Source of the DNA: Kitasatospora phosalacinea
GTDB taxonomy: Bacteria > Actinomycetota > Actinomycetes > Streptomycetales > Streptomycetaceae
DNA length: 64,000 nucleotides
Reading direction: 5' to 3'
Assembly (NCBI RefSeq): GCF_000716545.1
Contig: NZ_JNWZ01000030.1
Coordinates: 1 to 64,000 of the forward strand
Shown: positions 16,631 through 25,333 of the stretch, piece after piece
Layout: each line of letters opens with the position of its first letter
How positions within the stretch are numbered: the stretch's first letter is position 1
The notes under the pieces: generated by a model
The model's database searches: none
What the model was told of the DNA's origin: nothing
Seen by the model: only the letters and a program-made list of their open reading frames with translations
Position numbers and translations under genes: made by a program

Positions 16631-17983
16631 GTGCTCCGGGTGATCAGCGAAGCCCCCGTGGCCCCACCCCTGCCGACCGTTGCCCGCGACGTGCGGCGGA
16701 CGCCCGTCCCCGCGGCGTCCGTTCCGACGGTGAAGCGCCCCACCGTCGAGGAACTGCGGTTGACCTCCTTCAAGTCCTACCGGCGGGCCACCCTGCCGAT
16801 GTCGCCGCTGACCGTGCTGCACGGGCCGTCCGGGGCGGGCAAGTCCAACGCGCTGGACGCGCTGAGCGTGCTCTCCCGGCTCGCTCTCGGGGAGGAGATC
16901 AGGCCGTCGCTGGACGGCGTCGGCGGCCCGCGCGGCCCGCTCGCCGTCCCGGTGCGCGGCGGACTGACCGGCTGCGTGCCGCACGGGCGCAACGCGATCA
17001 TCCTGGGCTGCACCGTGCGCTCCTGCGTCGGGACGATCCGGCTCGAAGTGGTGGTGCGCACCGACGGGCGGGTCCGGATCGCCCGCGAATGCCTCACCCT
17101 GGACGACCGCACCCTGATGGAGACCGGCGAACAGGACCTCACCCGCGGCCGGGTCAACGTCACCTGGCACAACGACTCCCGGCAGGGCGACATCCGTGCC
17201 CCGCTGCCCAGCGGCAGCCTGGTCACCGCCCAACTGCCGCTGCGGGTGGCCGGATCGTCCAAAGGCGAGCGCAAGGTGCTGGCCGCCGCCGAACAGGTGC
17301 TCACCGCGCTGCGCGAGGTGTTCGCGCTGCACCCCGTGCCCGCCGCGATGCGCGGCTGGGGCCGGCCCGAACCGCAGGCCAGGCTGCTCGGCACCGCCGC
17401 CAACATCTCCGCCGTGCTCGACCGGCTGGAACACGAGTGCCCGCGCCGCTGGGCCCGCCTGCTGCGCGCCGTCCAGGCCGCCGCCCCGCACCCGCTGCTC
17501 GGCCTCGGCGTCGCCCGCCGCGGCGAGGGCGACCGGCAGCGGCTGCTCGCGGTCTTCGACGAGGGCGTGCTCGGCCGCACCGGCGCCGACCAGGCCTCCG
17601 ACGGCATGCTGCGGCTGCTCGCCTTCGCCGCCGTCCTGCTCACCGGCGCCGCCGTCCTCGACGTCGACCCCGCCATCGAAGTGCCGGACGCGCACCGGCA
17701 GTTGGTGCTGCTCGCCGAGGACCTCGGGGCGGGCCTGGCGGCCGACCAGATCGCCGCCCTGCTGCGGCTGGCCCGCGAGGTCACCGGCAAGGGCGACATC
17801 CGGCTGCTCGCCACGCTCCAGGAGCCGGGCCCGGCGCTCGGACCGGACGGCGTCGAACTGGTCGAGTGCCGACGCGATCCGGCCACCGGCCACAGCCTGC
17901 TGCGCCGCACCGACCCCGCCGCCCGGGTACCGGTGCAGGGCCCGGCGCGCGGTGAGGACGCGGTGGTAGACCTGGGGGAATGA
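16631..17983 (+). CDS. AAA/SMC-like ATP-binding protein
   Basis: A 450-residue single-chain ATPase of the ABC/SMC/OLD-like class. After 45 flexible residues come strand-forming EELRLTSFKSYRRATLPM and Walker A HGPSGAGKSN near residue 66. A divergent signature (QASDGMLRLLAFAAVLL) lies near 321, and a Walker-B-like acidic pair (LLAEDLGAGL) near 360. The usual switch histidine appears as LLATLQEPG. There is no TOPRIM or other nuclease domain and no long coiled coil. It overlaps a MazG-type pyrophosphohydrolase gene by 4 bases, so the two act together. Function unknown; nucleotide-pool surveillance, DNA end sensing or antiphage defence are all possible. Confidence 0.75.
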   Translation: MLRVISEAPVAPPLPTVARDVRRTPVPAASVPTVKRPTVEELRLTSFKSYRRATLPMSPLTVLHGPSGAGKSNALDALSVLSRLALGEEIRPSLDGVGGPRGPLAVPVRGGLTGCVPHGRNAIILGCTVRSCVGTIRLEVVVRTDGRVRIARECLTLDDRTLMETGEQDLTRGRVNVTWHNDSRQGDIRAPLPSGSLVTAQLPLRVAGSSKGERKVLAAAEQVLTALREVFALHPVPAAMRGWGRPEPQARLLGTAANISAVLDRLEHECPRRWARLLRAVQAAAPHPLLGLGVARRGEGDRQRLLAVFDEGVLGRTGADQASDGMLRLLAFAAVLLTGAAVLDVDPAIEVPDAHRQLVLLAEDLGAGLAADQIAALLRLAREVTGKGDIRLLATLQEPGPALGPDGVELVECRRDPATGHSLLRRTDPAARVPVQGPARGEDAVVDLGE

Positions 17984-18333
17984 ACGACGAAGTGGAACCG
18001 GCCGGGCCGGACGCGGAGCTGACGGTGCCCGAACTGCAGCGGCGACTGGCCGAGTTCGCGGCCGCCCGGAGCTGGCAGCAGTACCACACCCCGAAGAACC
18101 TGGCCTCGGCGCTGACCGTCGAGGCCGGCGAACTGCTGGAGGTCTTCCAGTGGTTGACGCCGGAACAGGCCGCCGACGTGATGTCGGACGCGCACTCGGC
18201 GCACCGGGTCCGCGACGAGGTGGCCGACGTGCTGGCCTACCTGCTGCAGCTGTGCACCGTGCTGGAGGTGGACCCGCTGCGGGCGCTGGCGGAGAAGATC
18301 GAACGCAACGAGAGCAGGTTCCCGGCGCCCTAG
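17980..18333 (+). CDS. MazG-like nucleotide pyrophosphohydrolase
   Basis: A 117-residue all-helical enzyme of the MazG/dCTPase (RS21-C6) group, which removes pyrophosphate from (d)NTPs. Metal-binding acidic motifs are present: EAGELLEVFQW near residue 47 and RDEVADVLAYLLQL near 77, after the typical HTPKNLASALTVE lead-in. The ATG overlaps the stop of the AAA ATPase (ATGA), so it is co-translated with it. The substrate may be a modified or non-canonical nucleotide; the pairing with an ATPase suggests regulated rather than housekeeping use. Confidence 0.85.
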   Translation: MNDEVEPAGPDAELTVPELQRRLAEFAAARSWQQYHTPKNLASALTVEAGELLEVFQWLTPEQAADVMSDAHSAHRVRDEVADVLAYLLQLCTVLEVDPLRALAEKIERNESRFPAP

Positions 18334-18525
18334 GCGGGTTCCCGCGAGTTCCCGGCGGCGGGAAGGACCATCCGGAATTCACCCGCCCGGGTGACCTCGG
18401 TTGTCCACAGGGCCGGGTTGTCCACAGGCCGGCCGAACCCGCTGGAGCGCCCCCGGGAGCGGCGGCACGCTGATCCCCGTGACCGACCGCCGAAGGACGG
18501 CGGCGGTGGACGAGGGGAGCGCACC

Positions 18526-19440
18526 GTGGAGGCGCTGCGACTGATCAAGACCGTCCGGCACGCCCTGGCCGAAGCCAGGACGACCGCGGACATCCTGCAC
18601 GAGGCGTGGCAGACCGGGCTGCTCACCGAAGCGGTCGGCGCCCGGGTCGCCGACCACGACGGGGAGGCGTTCGCCACCCTCGGGCAGCTGCTCTGCGAGG
18701 CCGGCGCGCACGCCGCGAGCTGCCTGCGGCAACCGCCCGAACCAGGGCTGGACGACCTGCCCGGCGGCCCGGTCGGCGTGTACCCGGAGTGGTCCGGGCC
18801 GACGCTGGTCGAGCGGTTCAGCGCGCTCGGCGCGCTGGAGCCGGTGCTGGCCGAACTCGCGCTGCTGCTGGAGGAGGCGAACGAGAGCCTGGTGGTGCTC
18901 GCCTGCGGGGCGGAGACCGAGAGCCTGTACTGGAGCTGCATCGACGGGCTCGACGCCGGCTCCGAATGCCGCGACCTGGTGGCCGAACTCCTGCGTGAGC
19001 AGCGGAGGTTGACGGGCGCGCGGGCCCCGGACGGCGAGCCGGGCGGCAGCGGACCGGGCGAGTCGGGGGAGTCGGGCGAGCCGGGGGAGGTACGGGCGGC
19101 GCGGGCGGCGGGGCCGTCCGGGCCGGGAGTGCCGGGCGCGGCCCGGCGGGAGGAGCCGAGGCTCGTGATCCCGCTGGGTCCGCCGGTCCCGGCGGCGTGC
19201 GGCGCTCAGCTGCGGGGCGAGCCGTCCGCCGGGGTGTCCTGCCCGCCGCGGGCGGGCGAGGAGCGCAGGTCGGAGTCGAATCCGGCCAGGTCGGTGTTGA
19301 TCGAGGCGAGCAGCTCCTGCATCTGCTCCAACAGCGACTTCGGAGTGGCGGGCGGGCCGCCCGCGGCGGCGGCCGCGGTGGGCGGCTCGGTCGAGGGCTC
19401 GGACATGAGGGGGCCCCTTCAACTCGGTGGTGCGGTGTGA
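18526..19440 (+). CDS. DUF6099-family protein with long low-complexity tail
   Basis: The first 160 or so residues (EALRLIKTVRHALAEARTTA; later NESLVVLACGAETESLYWSC) resemble the helical streptomycete DUF6099 family, of unknown function. The GTG at 18526 is chosen because GAGGGGAG precedes it and the family start EALRLI follows at once. Relatives, as I remember them, end near 170-200 residues. Here the frame stays open for 304 residues through a Gly/Glu/Pro-rich tail and across an opposite-strand small gene (19206-19406). The last 80 residues look like antisense shadow, so the true end may be earlier through a frameshift or sequencing error. Confidence 0.6.
   Translation: MEALRLIKTVRHALAEARTTADILHEAWQTGLLTEAVGARVADHDGEAFATLGQLLCEAGAHAASCLRQPPEPGLDDLPGGPVGVYPEWSGPTLVERFSALGALEPVLAELALLLEEANESLVVLACGAETESLYWSCIDGLDAGSECRDLVAELLREQRRLTGARAPDGEPGGSGPGESGESGEPGEVRAARAAGPSGPGVPGAARREEPRLVIPLGPPVPAACGAQLRGEPSAGVSCPPRAGEERRSESNPARSVLIEASSSCICSNSDFGVAGGPPAAAAAVGGSVEGSDMRGPLQLGGAV
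19206..19406 (-). CDS. Small protein, 66 residues, unknown
   Basis: A short protein: a disordered Pro/Ala/Gly N-terminus, then an amphipathic helix KSLLEQMQELLASINTDLAG and a charged tail. The start is well supported by GAAGGGG 8 bases upstream, and its codon pattern is more natural than that of the DUF6099 frame running over it on the other strand. No motif links it to a known function. The overlap makes the two genes convergent, so antisense interference is possible. Confidence 0.55.
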   Translation of the reverse strand: MSEPSTEPPTAAAAAGGPPATPKSLLEQMQELLASINTDLAGFDSDLRSSPARGGQDTPADGSPRS

Positions 19441-19756
19441 AGCGCCGGGGGTCGGCGCCGCCGGTCCAACGAGTCCCCGCCGCACGCGGTCACCCCGGAC
19501 CACTCGTTGAGGTCCAACCGGCGGGCCCGGTCAGCCGCAGGAGTGAGCCGAGCTTGCGGGGGCCGCCCCCGCTCGGCTACGGCTACGGCACCGGGGACGG
19601 GGCGTCGGGAGCGCCGGGGTGCCGGGGCACCGGGGTGTCGAGGTGCCGGGCGGTTCGGTCGCCGGGCCGCCACGGCCAGAACGGCCGGAACGGCCGGACG
19701 GCCGGGCCGCTGGGGAGCGGACACCGGCCGTCGGGCGAACACCATCTGACAGGAGG
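19441..19756. other. Intergenic, GC-rich low-complexity stretch
   Basis: About 315 bases with short G-rich near-repeats (GCCGGGGTGCCGGGGCACC around 19612-19640) and GGCCGGACGGCCGG-type self-complementary pieces near 19690-19710 that could terminate dapD. No gene or RNA recognised. Confidence 0.5.
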
Positions 19757-20746
19757 TCAGTTGTGCGAGTGCAGATCCGCGTTCAGACCGCCCCACGAAC
19801 CGGAGCGGGCGATCACCTCGACCGCGCCGGACTGCGAGTTGCGGCGGAACAGCAGGTTGTCCTGGCCGGACAGCTCCACCGCCTTGGCCACCGAGCCGTC
19901 CGGCGCGGTGACCCGGGTGCCGGCGGTGACGTACAGGCCCGCCTCGACCACGCAGTCGTTGCCCAGCGAGATGCCGATGCCCGCGTTGGCGCCCAGCAGG
20001 CAGCGCTCGCCCACCGAGACGACCTGCTTGCCGCCACCGGACAGGGTGCCCATGATCGAGGCGCCGCCGCCGATGTCGCTGTGGTCGCCGACCACCACGC
20101 CCGCGCTGACCCGGCCCTCGATCATCGAGGTCCCCAGGGTGCCCGCGTTGAAGTTGACGAAGCCCTCGTGCATCACGGTGGTGCCCTCGGCCAGGTGCGC
20201 ACCCAGGCGCACCCGGTCGGCGTGGGCGATCCGGACGCCCGCCGGGGCCACGTAGTCGGTCATCCGGGGGAACTTGTCGATGCCGTACAGGGCCAGCTGC
20301 CCGCCCTCGGCGCGCACCGCCAGCCGGGCCCGCTCCACGTCGGCGACCGGGGTCGGGCCGATCGACGTCCAGGCGACGTTCGCCAGCAGGCCGAAGATGC
20401 CGTCGAGGTTCTGGCCGTGCGGCTTCACCAGACGGGCGGAGAGCAGGTGCAGCCGCAGGTAGACGTCGTGCGCGTCCAGCGGCTTCTCCTCCAGCGAGGA
20501 GATCACGGTGCGCACCGCCACCACCTCGACGCCGCGCCGGGCGTCGGTGCGGAGCGCCTCGGCCGCGCCGGGGCCGAGCGCGAGCTCGGCCTCCTCGGCG
20601 CTCAGCCGGACGGTGCCGGACGGGCCCGGCGCGGCGGCCAGCTCGGGCGCGGGGAACCAGGTGTCGAGGACGGTGCCGTCGGCGGCGATGGTCGCCAGGC
20701 CGGCGGCCACCGCGCCGCTTGCGGGAGTGGAGGTTTCAGCAGTCAC
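19757..20746 (-). CDS. dapD: 2,3,4,5-tetrahydropyridine-2,6-dicarboxylate N-succinyltransferase
   Basis: A 329-residue enzyme of the lysine/meso-diaminopimelate pathway, adding succinyl from succinyl-CoA to tetrahydrodipicolinate. The second half is a left-handed beta helix of hexapeptide repeats ([20 protein letters not shown], then [16 protein letters not shown] and [19 protein letters not shown]), as in actinobacterial DapD. The GTG at 20746 is preferred over an in-frame start at 20818, which would add residues unlike the family. TACGGT lies 7 bases before this GTG on the minus strand, so the message may be leaderless. Divergent from hen1. Confidence 0.9.
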   Translation of the reverse strand: MTAETSTPASGAVAAGLATIAADGTVLDTWFPAPELAAAPGPSGTVRLSAEEAELALGPGAAEALRTDARRGVEVVAVRTVISSLEEKPLDAHDVYLRLHLLSARLVKPHGQNLDGIFGLLANVAWTSIGPTPVADVERARLAVRAEGGQLALYGIDKFPRMTDYVAPAGVRIAHADRVRLGAHLAEGTTVMHEGFVNFNAGTLGTSMIEGRVSAGVVVGDHSDIGGGASIMGTLSGGGKQVVSVGERCLLGANAGIGISLGNDCVVEAGLYVTAGTRVTAPDGSVAKAVELSGQDNLLFRRNSQSGAVEVIARSGSWGGLNADLHSHN

Positions 20747-20847
20747 ATCCCGCACCGTAACCAATCGGGCCGATGGCTGACCAACACGCTCACCGGACGG
20801 ACAAAACCTGGTGCTCACGGACGGCCCCGCCGGTCATACTCGGCCGG

Positions 20848-22533
20848 GTGTTCGTATCGATCTCCACTACCGGCACTGCCGAGGACCCCGCCTCCGACCT
20901 GGGCTTCCTGCTGCACAAGCACCCCGACAAGGTGCAGCGGTTCGACACCGCGCACGGCAGCGCGCACGTCTTCTACCCCGAGTCCGGCGAGCGGGCGTGC
21001 ACCGCCGCGCTGCTGCTGGAGGTCGACCCCGCGGCGCTGCTCCGCCAGGGCCGAGGCAAGGGCCGCTCCGGCTCGCCCGACCTCGCGCTCGCCCAGTACG
21101 TCAACGACCGCCCGTACGCCGCCTCCTCGCTGCTCGCGGTGGCGCTGCGCACGGTCTACCGGTCCGCGATGAAGGGCGAGTGCGCCCACCGGCCCGAACT
21201 GCCCGGCCGGGCGCGGCCGCTGCGGATCGCGCTGCCCGCCGTCCCGGTGGCCGGCGGCGACGGCCCCGCCCTGGTGGAGCGGCTGTTCGCCCCGCTGGGC
21301 TGGCGGGTCGACGTACGGCCCGTCCCGTTGGACGAGTCCTTCCCCGAGTGGGGCGACTCCCGGTACGTGCGGCTCGAACTGACCGGCACCCTGCGGCTGG
21401 CCGACGCGCTGCAGCACCTGTACGTGCTGCTGCCCGTCCTCGACGGGGCCAAGCACTACTGGGTCGCCCCCGACGAGGTCGACAAGCTGCTCGCGGCCGG
21501 CCAGGGCTGGCTCGCCGACCATCCCGAACGCGCCCTGATCGTCCGCCGCTACCTCTCCCGCCGCTGGTCGCTGACCAGGCTCGCCACGGAACGCCTCGCC
21601 CTGGCCAGGCTGGCCGAGGCCGACGACCGCGAGGCCGAGGAGTTCGACAACGCCGTCCCGGACGTTCCGGAGAACCCGGACGCCGAGGGCACGCCGGGCG
21701 CCACGGATGCCACGGATGCCACGGATGCCACGGAGGAGGTGAACACCGCTGGACCGGCCGAGCGGGCTGCGGGCGCCGACGCGGCCGACGCGGTCGACGC
21801 CGCCCGGACCGGCGAGACCGACCGCGAGCGCGGGGGGCCGCTCGCCGCGCAGCGGCGGACGGCGATCCTGGCGGCGCTGGCCCGTACCGGCGCGGCCCGG
21901 GTGCTCGACCTGGGCTGCGGGCAGGGCGAGTTGGTGGGCGCGCTGCTCAAGGAGCCGCGGGTCACCGAGGTGCTCGGGGTGGACGTGTCCTCGCGGGCGC
22001 TGACGATCGCCGCCCGCCGGCTCCACCTGGACCGGCTGCCGGAGCGCCAGGCCCGCCGGGTCAAGCTGGTCCAGGGCGCGCTGACGTACACCGACGCCCG
22101 GCTGAAGGGCTACGACGCGGCGGTGCTGTGCGAGGTGATCGAGCACCTCGACCTGCCCCGGCTGCCCGCGCTCGAGTACGCGGTGTTCGGTGCGGCCCGG
22201 CCCGCGGCGGTCGTGGTGACCACCCCGAACGCCGAGTACAACGTGCGCTGGGAGACCCTGCCCGCCGGGCGGATGCGCCACGACGACCACCGCTTCGAGT
22301 GGAGCCGGGCCGAGTTCGCGGCCTGGACGCGGCGGGTCGCCGAGGCGTACGGGTACACCGTCGACCTCGAACCGGTCGGCCCGCTCGACCCCGAGGTCGG
22401 GGCGCCCACCCAGCTCGCCCACTTCCGCCTCGCCCCCGACGCCCCGGAGACCCACTCCGAGGCCCCGGCGGCCGTCGCGGCCGCCACCGTCCCGTCGAAC
22501 GACCTCGCCCCGGAAGGGAGCGCCCACCGATGA
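20848..22533 (+). CDS. hen1: 3'-terminal RNA ribose 2'-O-methyltransferase Hen1
   Basis: A 561-residue bacterial Hen1. The N-terminal domain (about 1-245, starting FVSISTTGTAEDPASDLGFL) is the part that activates the Pnkp ligase. An acidic linker (about 265-330) contains a 9-bp DNA repeat. The C-terminal methyltransferase has SAM motif VLDLGCGQGELVG near 351 and metal ligands in EVIEHLD (near 428) and HDDHRFEW (near 477), the Hen1 signature. It methylates the 2'-OH at the break of a cleaved RNA before ligation, so the repaired site resists re-cleavage. GTG start, possibly leaderless after CATACT. Its stop overlaps pnkp (ATGA). Confidence 0.93.
   Translation: MFVSISTTGTAEDPASDLGFLLHKHPDKVQRFDTAHGSAHVFYPESGERACTAALLLEVDPAALLRQGRGKGRSGSPDLALAQYVNDRPYAASSLLAVALRTVYRSAMKGECAHRPELPGRARPLRIALPAVPVAGGDGPALVERLFAPLGWRVDVRPVPLDESFPEWGDSRYVRLELTGTLRLADALQHLYVLLPVLDGAKHYWVAPDEVDKLLAAGQGWLADHPERALIVRRYLSRRWSLTRLATERLALARLAEADDREAEEFDNAVPDVPENPDAEGTPGATDATDATDATEEVNTAGPAERAAGADAADAVDAARTGETDRERGGPLAAQRRTAILAALARTGAARVLDLGCGQGELVGALLKEPRVTEVLGVDVSSRALTIAARRLHLDRLPERQARRVKLVQGALTYTDARLKGYDAAVLCEVIEHLDLPRLPALEYAVFGAARPAAVVVTTPNAEYNVRWETLPAGRMRHDDHRFEWSRAEFAAWTRRVAEAYGYTVDLEPVGPLDPEVGAPTQLAHFRLAPDAPETHSEAPAAVAAATVPSNDLAPEGSAHR
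21700..21735 (+). repeat. Four 9-bp tandem repeats in hen1
   Basis: GCCACGGAT is repeated three times exactly and a fourth time with one change (GCCACGGAG), coding for Ala-Thr-Asp units in the linker between the two Hen1 domains. In-frame copy changes would alter linker length without breaking the protein. Confidence 0.9.
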
Positions 22534-25136
22534 CCACCGAAACCCCGGAGCGGACCCCTGCCCGGGCCGGCCGCCGGCTGCCCGTCACCGACGTCTCGCT
22601 GGTGGTGCTGATCGGCAGCACCGGCTCCGGCAAGTCCAGCTTCGCCCGCAAGCACTTCAAGCCCACCGAGGTGGTCTCCTCCGACTTCTGCCGGGGCCTG
22701 GTCGCCGACGACGAGAACGACCAGGCCGCCTCCGCCGACGCCTTCGACGTGCTGCACTACATCGTCGGCAAGCGGCTCGCGGCGGGCCGGCTCACCGTGG
22801 TCGACGCCACCAACGTCCAGGACCACGCCCGCCGGGCGCTGGTCGCGATCGCCCGGGAGCACCACGTGCTGCCGATCGCCATCGTGCTGGACGTCCCGGC
22901 CGAGGTGTGCGCCGAACGCAACCGGCGCCGGCCGGACCGGCAACTGCCCGCGCACGTGATCCCCCGCCACCAGCGGGACCTGCGCCGCTCGCTGCGCGGG
23001 CTGGAGCGCGAGGGCTTCCGCAAGGTGCACGTGCTGCGCGGGGTCGAGGAGGTCGAGCACGCCGAGATCGTCCCGGAGAAGCGGTACAACGACCTGCGGC
23101 ACCTGACCGGCCCGTTCGACGTCGTCGGCGACATCCACGGCTGCCGCTCCGAGCTGGAGACCCTGCTCGGCCGGCTCGGTTACGCGATCACCCGCGACGA
23201 GCGGGGCCGCGCCGTCGACGCCGCGCACCCCGAGGGCCGCACCGCGGTGTTCGTCGGCGACCTGGTCGACCGCGGCCCGGACACCCCGGGCGTGCTGCGC
23301 CTGGTGATGGGCATGGTCGAGGCCGGCCACGCCCTCTGCGTCCCCGGCAACCACGAGAACAAGCTGGGCCGCTGGATGGGCGGCCGCAAGGTCACCGTCT
23401 CGCACGGCCTGCAGGAGTCGATCGACCAGCTCTCCGCCGAGAGCGAGGAGTTCCGGGCCCGGGTGCGGGAGTTCATGCGCGGCCTGGTCAGCCACTACCT
23501 GCTGGACGGCGGCGCGCTGGTGGTCTGCCACGCCGGCCTGCCGGAGAAGTTCCACGGCCGCGCCTCCGGCCGGGTCCGCTCGCACGCGCTGTACGGCGAC
23601 ACCACCGGCGAGACCGACGAGTACGGCCTGCCGGTGCGCTACCCGTGGGCCGAGGAGTACCGCGGCCGCGCCCTGGTGGTCTACGGCCACACCCCGGTGC
23701 CGGTGGCGAGCTTCCTCAACAACACCATCTGCCTGGACACCGGCTGCGTGTTCGGCGGCAGCCTGACCGCGCTGCGCTACCCGGAGCGGGAGGTCGTCTC
23801 CGTCCCGGCCGAGCGGGAGTGGTACGAGCCGGTCCGCCCGATGCACACCGACGCGCCCGGCGGCCGCGAGGGCCGCCCGCTCGACCTGGCCGACGTGACC
23901 GGGCGCCGGGTGGTGGAGACCTCCCGGCTCGGCAACGTCGCCGTCCGGGAGGAGAACGCCGCCGCCGCGCTGGAGGTGATGAGCCGCTTCGCGCTCGACC
24001 CGCGGCTGCTCGCCTACCTGCCGCCGACCATGGCCCCCTCGCCGACCTCCCGGCGCGAGGGCCTGCTGGAGCACCCCGAGGAGGCGTTCCACGCCTACCG
24101 GCATGACGGGGTGCGGCAGGTGGTCTGCGAGGAGAAGCACATGGGCTCGCGGGCGGTCGTCCTGGTCGCCCGGGACGAGGCCGCCCTGGAGAAGCGCTTC
24201 GGCCTGCCCGGCCCCGGCGCGATCTGGACCAGGACCGGCCGCGCCTTCCTGAACGACGGCGCGCTCACCGAAGCGGTCCTCGACCGGCTCCGGGCCGCCG
24301 CCGAGCACACCGGCCTGTTCGACGAGCTCGACACCGGCTGGCTGCTGCTGGACGCCGAACTGATGCCCTGGTCGCTCAAGGCGGCCGAGCTGCTGCGCCG
24401 CCAGTACGCCGCCGTCGGCGCGGCCGCCGGGGCCGCCCTGCCCACCGCGCTCGACGCCCTCACCAGGGCCGCCGCCCGCGGGCTGGACGTGGCGGAGCTG
24501 GCGGAGCGCCAGCGGGAGCGGTCCGCCGACGCCCGGGCCTTCACCGAGGCGTACCGGCGCTACTGCTGGCCGACCGAGGGCCTCGACGGCATCCGGCTGG
24601 CCCCGTTCCAGCTGCTCGCCGCCGAGGGCGCCAACCTGGCGTTGCGCCCGCACACCGAGCACCTCGCCCTGATCGACCGGCTGGTGGACGCCGACCGGCG
24701 GCTCGCCGGGGAGGCGGGCGGCGCCGCGCCGGTGCTGCACCGCACCGGGCGGCTGCTGGTCGACACCGAGGACGAGTCCTCGGTCGCGGCCGCCGTCGCC
24801 TGGTGGGAGGAGCTGACCGCGGCCGGCGGCGAGGGCATGGTGGTCAAGCCGGTCGACCCGCTGCACCGGGACGGCTCCGGGCGGCTGGTCCAGCCCGGGC
24901 TGAAGGTCCGCGGCCGCGACTACCTGCGGATCATCTACGGCCCGGACTACACCCGGCGACTGGACGGCCTGCGCCAGCGCTCGCTCGGCCACAAGCGCTC
25001 GCTCGCCCTGCGCGAGCACGCGCTCGGCCTGGAGGCGCTGGACCGGCTGGCGGCCGACGAGCCGCTGTGGCGGGTGCACGAGGCGGTGTTCGCGGTGCTG
25101 GCCCTGGAGTCCGAGCCGGTGGACCCCCGGCTCTGA
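22530..25136 (+). CDS. pnkp: Polynucleotide kinase-phosphatase-ligase Pnkp
   Basis: An 868-residue three-domain RNA end-healing and sealing enzyme. The 5' kinase has P-loop IGSTGSGKSS near residue 28. The 3' phosphatase is a binuclear metallo-phosphoesterase (GDIHG near 199, GDLVDRGPD near 243, GNHE near 272, GHTP near 385). The ligase/adenylyltransferase has nucleotidyl-lysine in EEKHMGS (Lys536), then LLLDAELMPW and EGMVVKP. In well-studied bacterial systems Pnkp needs Hen1 to ligate, and together they repair tRNAs cut by ribotoxins. ATG start inside the hen1 stop gives 1:1 coupling. A 21-bp duplication lies across the stop codon. Confidence 0.95.
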   Translation: MTTETPERTPARAGRRLPVTDVSLVVLIGSTGSGKSSFARKHFKPTEVVSSDFCRGLVADDENDQAASADAFDVLHYIVGKRLAAGRLTVVDATNVQDHARRALVAIAREHHVLPIAIVLDVPAEVCAERNRRRPDRQLPAHVIPRHQRDLRRSLRGLEREGFRKVHVLRGVEEVEHAEIVPEKRYNDLRHLTGPFDVVGDIHGCRSELETLLGRLGYAITRDERGRAVDAAHPEGRTAVFVGDLVDRGPDTPGVLRLVMGMVEAGHALCVPGNHENKLGRWMGGRKVTVSHGLQESIDQLSAESEEFRARVREFMRGLVSHYLLDGGALVVCHAGLPEKFHGRASGRVRSHALYGDTTGETDEYGLPVRYPWAEEYRGRALVVYGHTPVPVASFLNNTICLDTGCVFGGSLTALRYPEREVVSVPAEREWYEPVRPMHTDAPGGREGRPLDLADVTGRRVVETSRLGNVAVREENAAAALEVMSRFALDPRLLAYLPPTMAPSPTSRREGLLEHPEEAFHAYRHDGVRQVVCEEKHMGSRAVVLVARDEAALEKRFGLPGPGAIWTRTGRAFLNDGALTEAVLDRLRAAAEHTGLFDELDTGWLLLDAELMPWSLKAAELLRRQYAAVGAAAGAALPTALDALTRAAARGLDVAELAERQRERSADARAFTEAYRRYCWPTEGLDGIRLAPFQLLAAEGANLALRPHTEHLALIDRLVDADRRLAGEAGGAAPVLHRTGRLLVDTEDESSVAAAVAWWEELTAAGGEGMVVKPVDPLHRDGSGRLVQPGLKVRGRDYLRIIYGPDYTRRLDGLRQRSLGHKRSLALREHALGLEALDRLAADEPLWRVHEAVFAVLALESEPVDPRL

Positions 25137-25159
25137 CCGGTGGACCCCCTGCTCTGACC
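25118..25159 (+). repeat. 21-bp tandem duplication across the pnkp stop
   Basis: Units 25118-25138 and 25139-25159 (GGTGGACCCCC...CTCTGACC) differ by one base. The first includes the natural stop codon, so the copy is untranslated. It looks like a recent slippage event. Confidence 0.85.
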
Positions 25160-25264
25160 GGGCGGCGCCCCGGCGACTCCCGGCCGCGTTCCGGCCGCGT
25201 TCCGGTGGTTCCCGGGTGGCGCCCCGGCCGCGTAAGGCCGCGGCCGGGCGTCAGCCGACGAAGT

Positions 25265-25294
25265 GTTGCATGAATATTCGAATCCTCGTATACA
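25265..25294 (+). promoter_or_regulatory. argF promoter with ARG box (ArgR operator)
   Basis: A consensus-like vegetative promoter: -35 TTGCAT at 25266-25271, 17-bp spacer, -10 TATACA at 25289-25294. The spacer and -35 hold a TTGCATGAATATTCGAAT element, matching the dyad character of arginine-repressor boxes (TGAAT/ATTCG), and the region is AT-rich against its surroundings. ArgR with arginine would block RNA polymerase here. Confidence 0.75.
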
Positions 25295-25333
25295 CTTCCC
25301 ACTTCAGTCCGTTGACCGACCCAGGAGACCGGT

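Noticed and set aside
14921..18382. Minus-strand frame of 1153 codons.
   Set aside because: Lies antisense to five well-supported plus-strand genes; composition is typical of GC-rich shadow frames.
19600..19740. Possible repeat array in the G-rich gap before dapD.
   Set aside because: The units are irregular and short; low complexity only, no CRISPR-like spacing.
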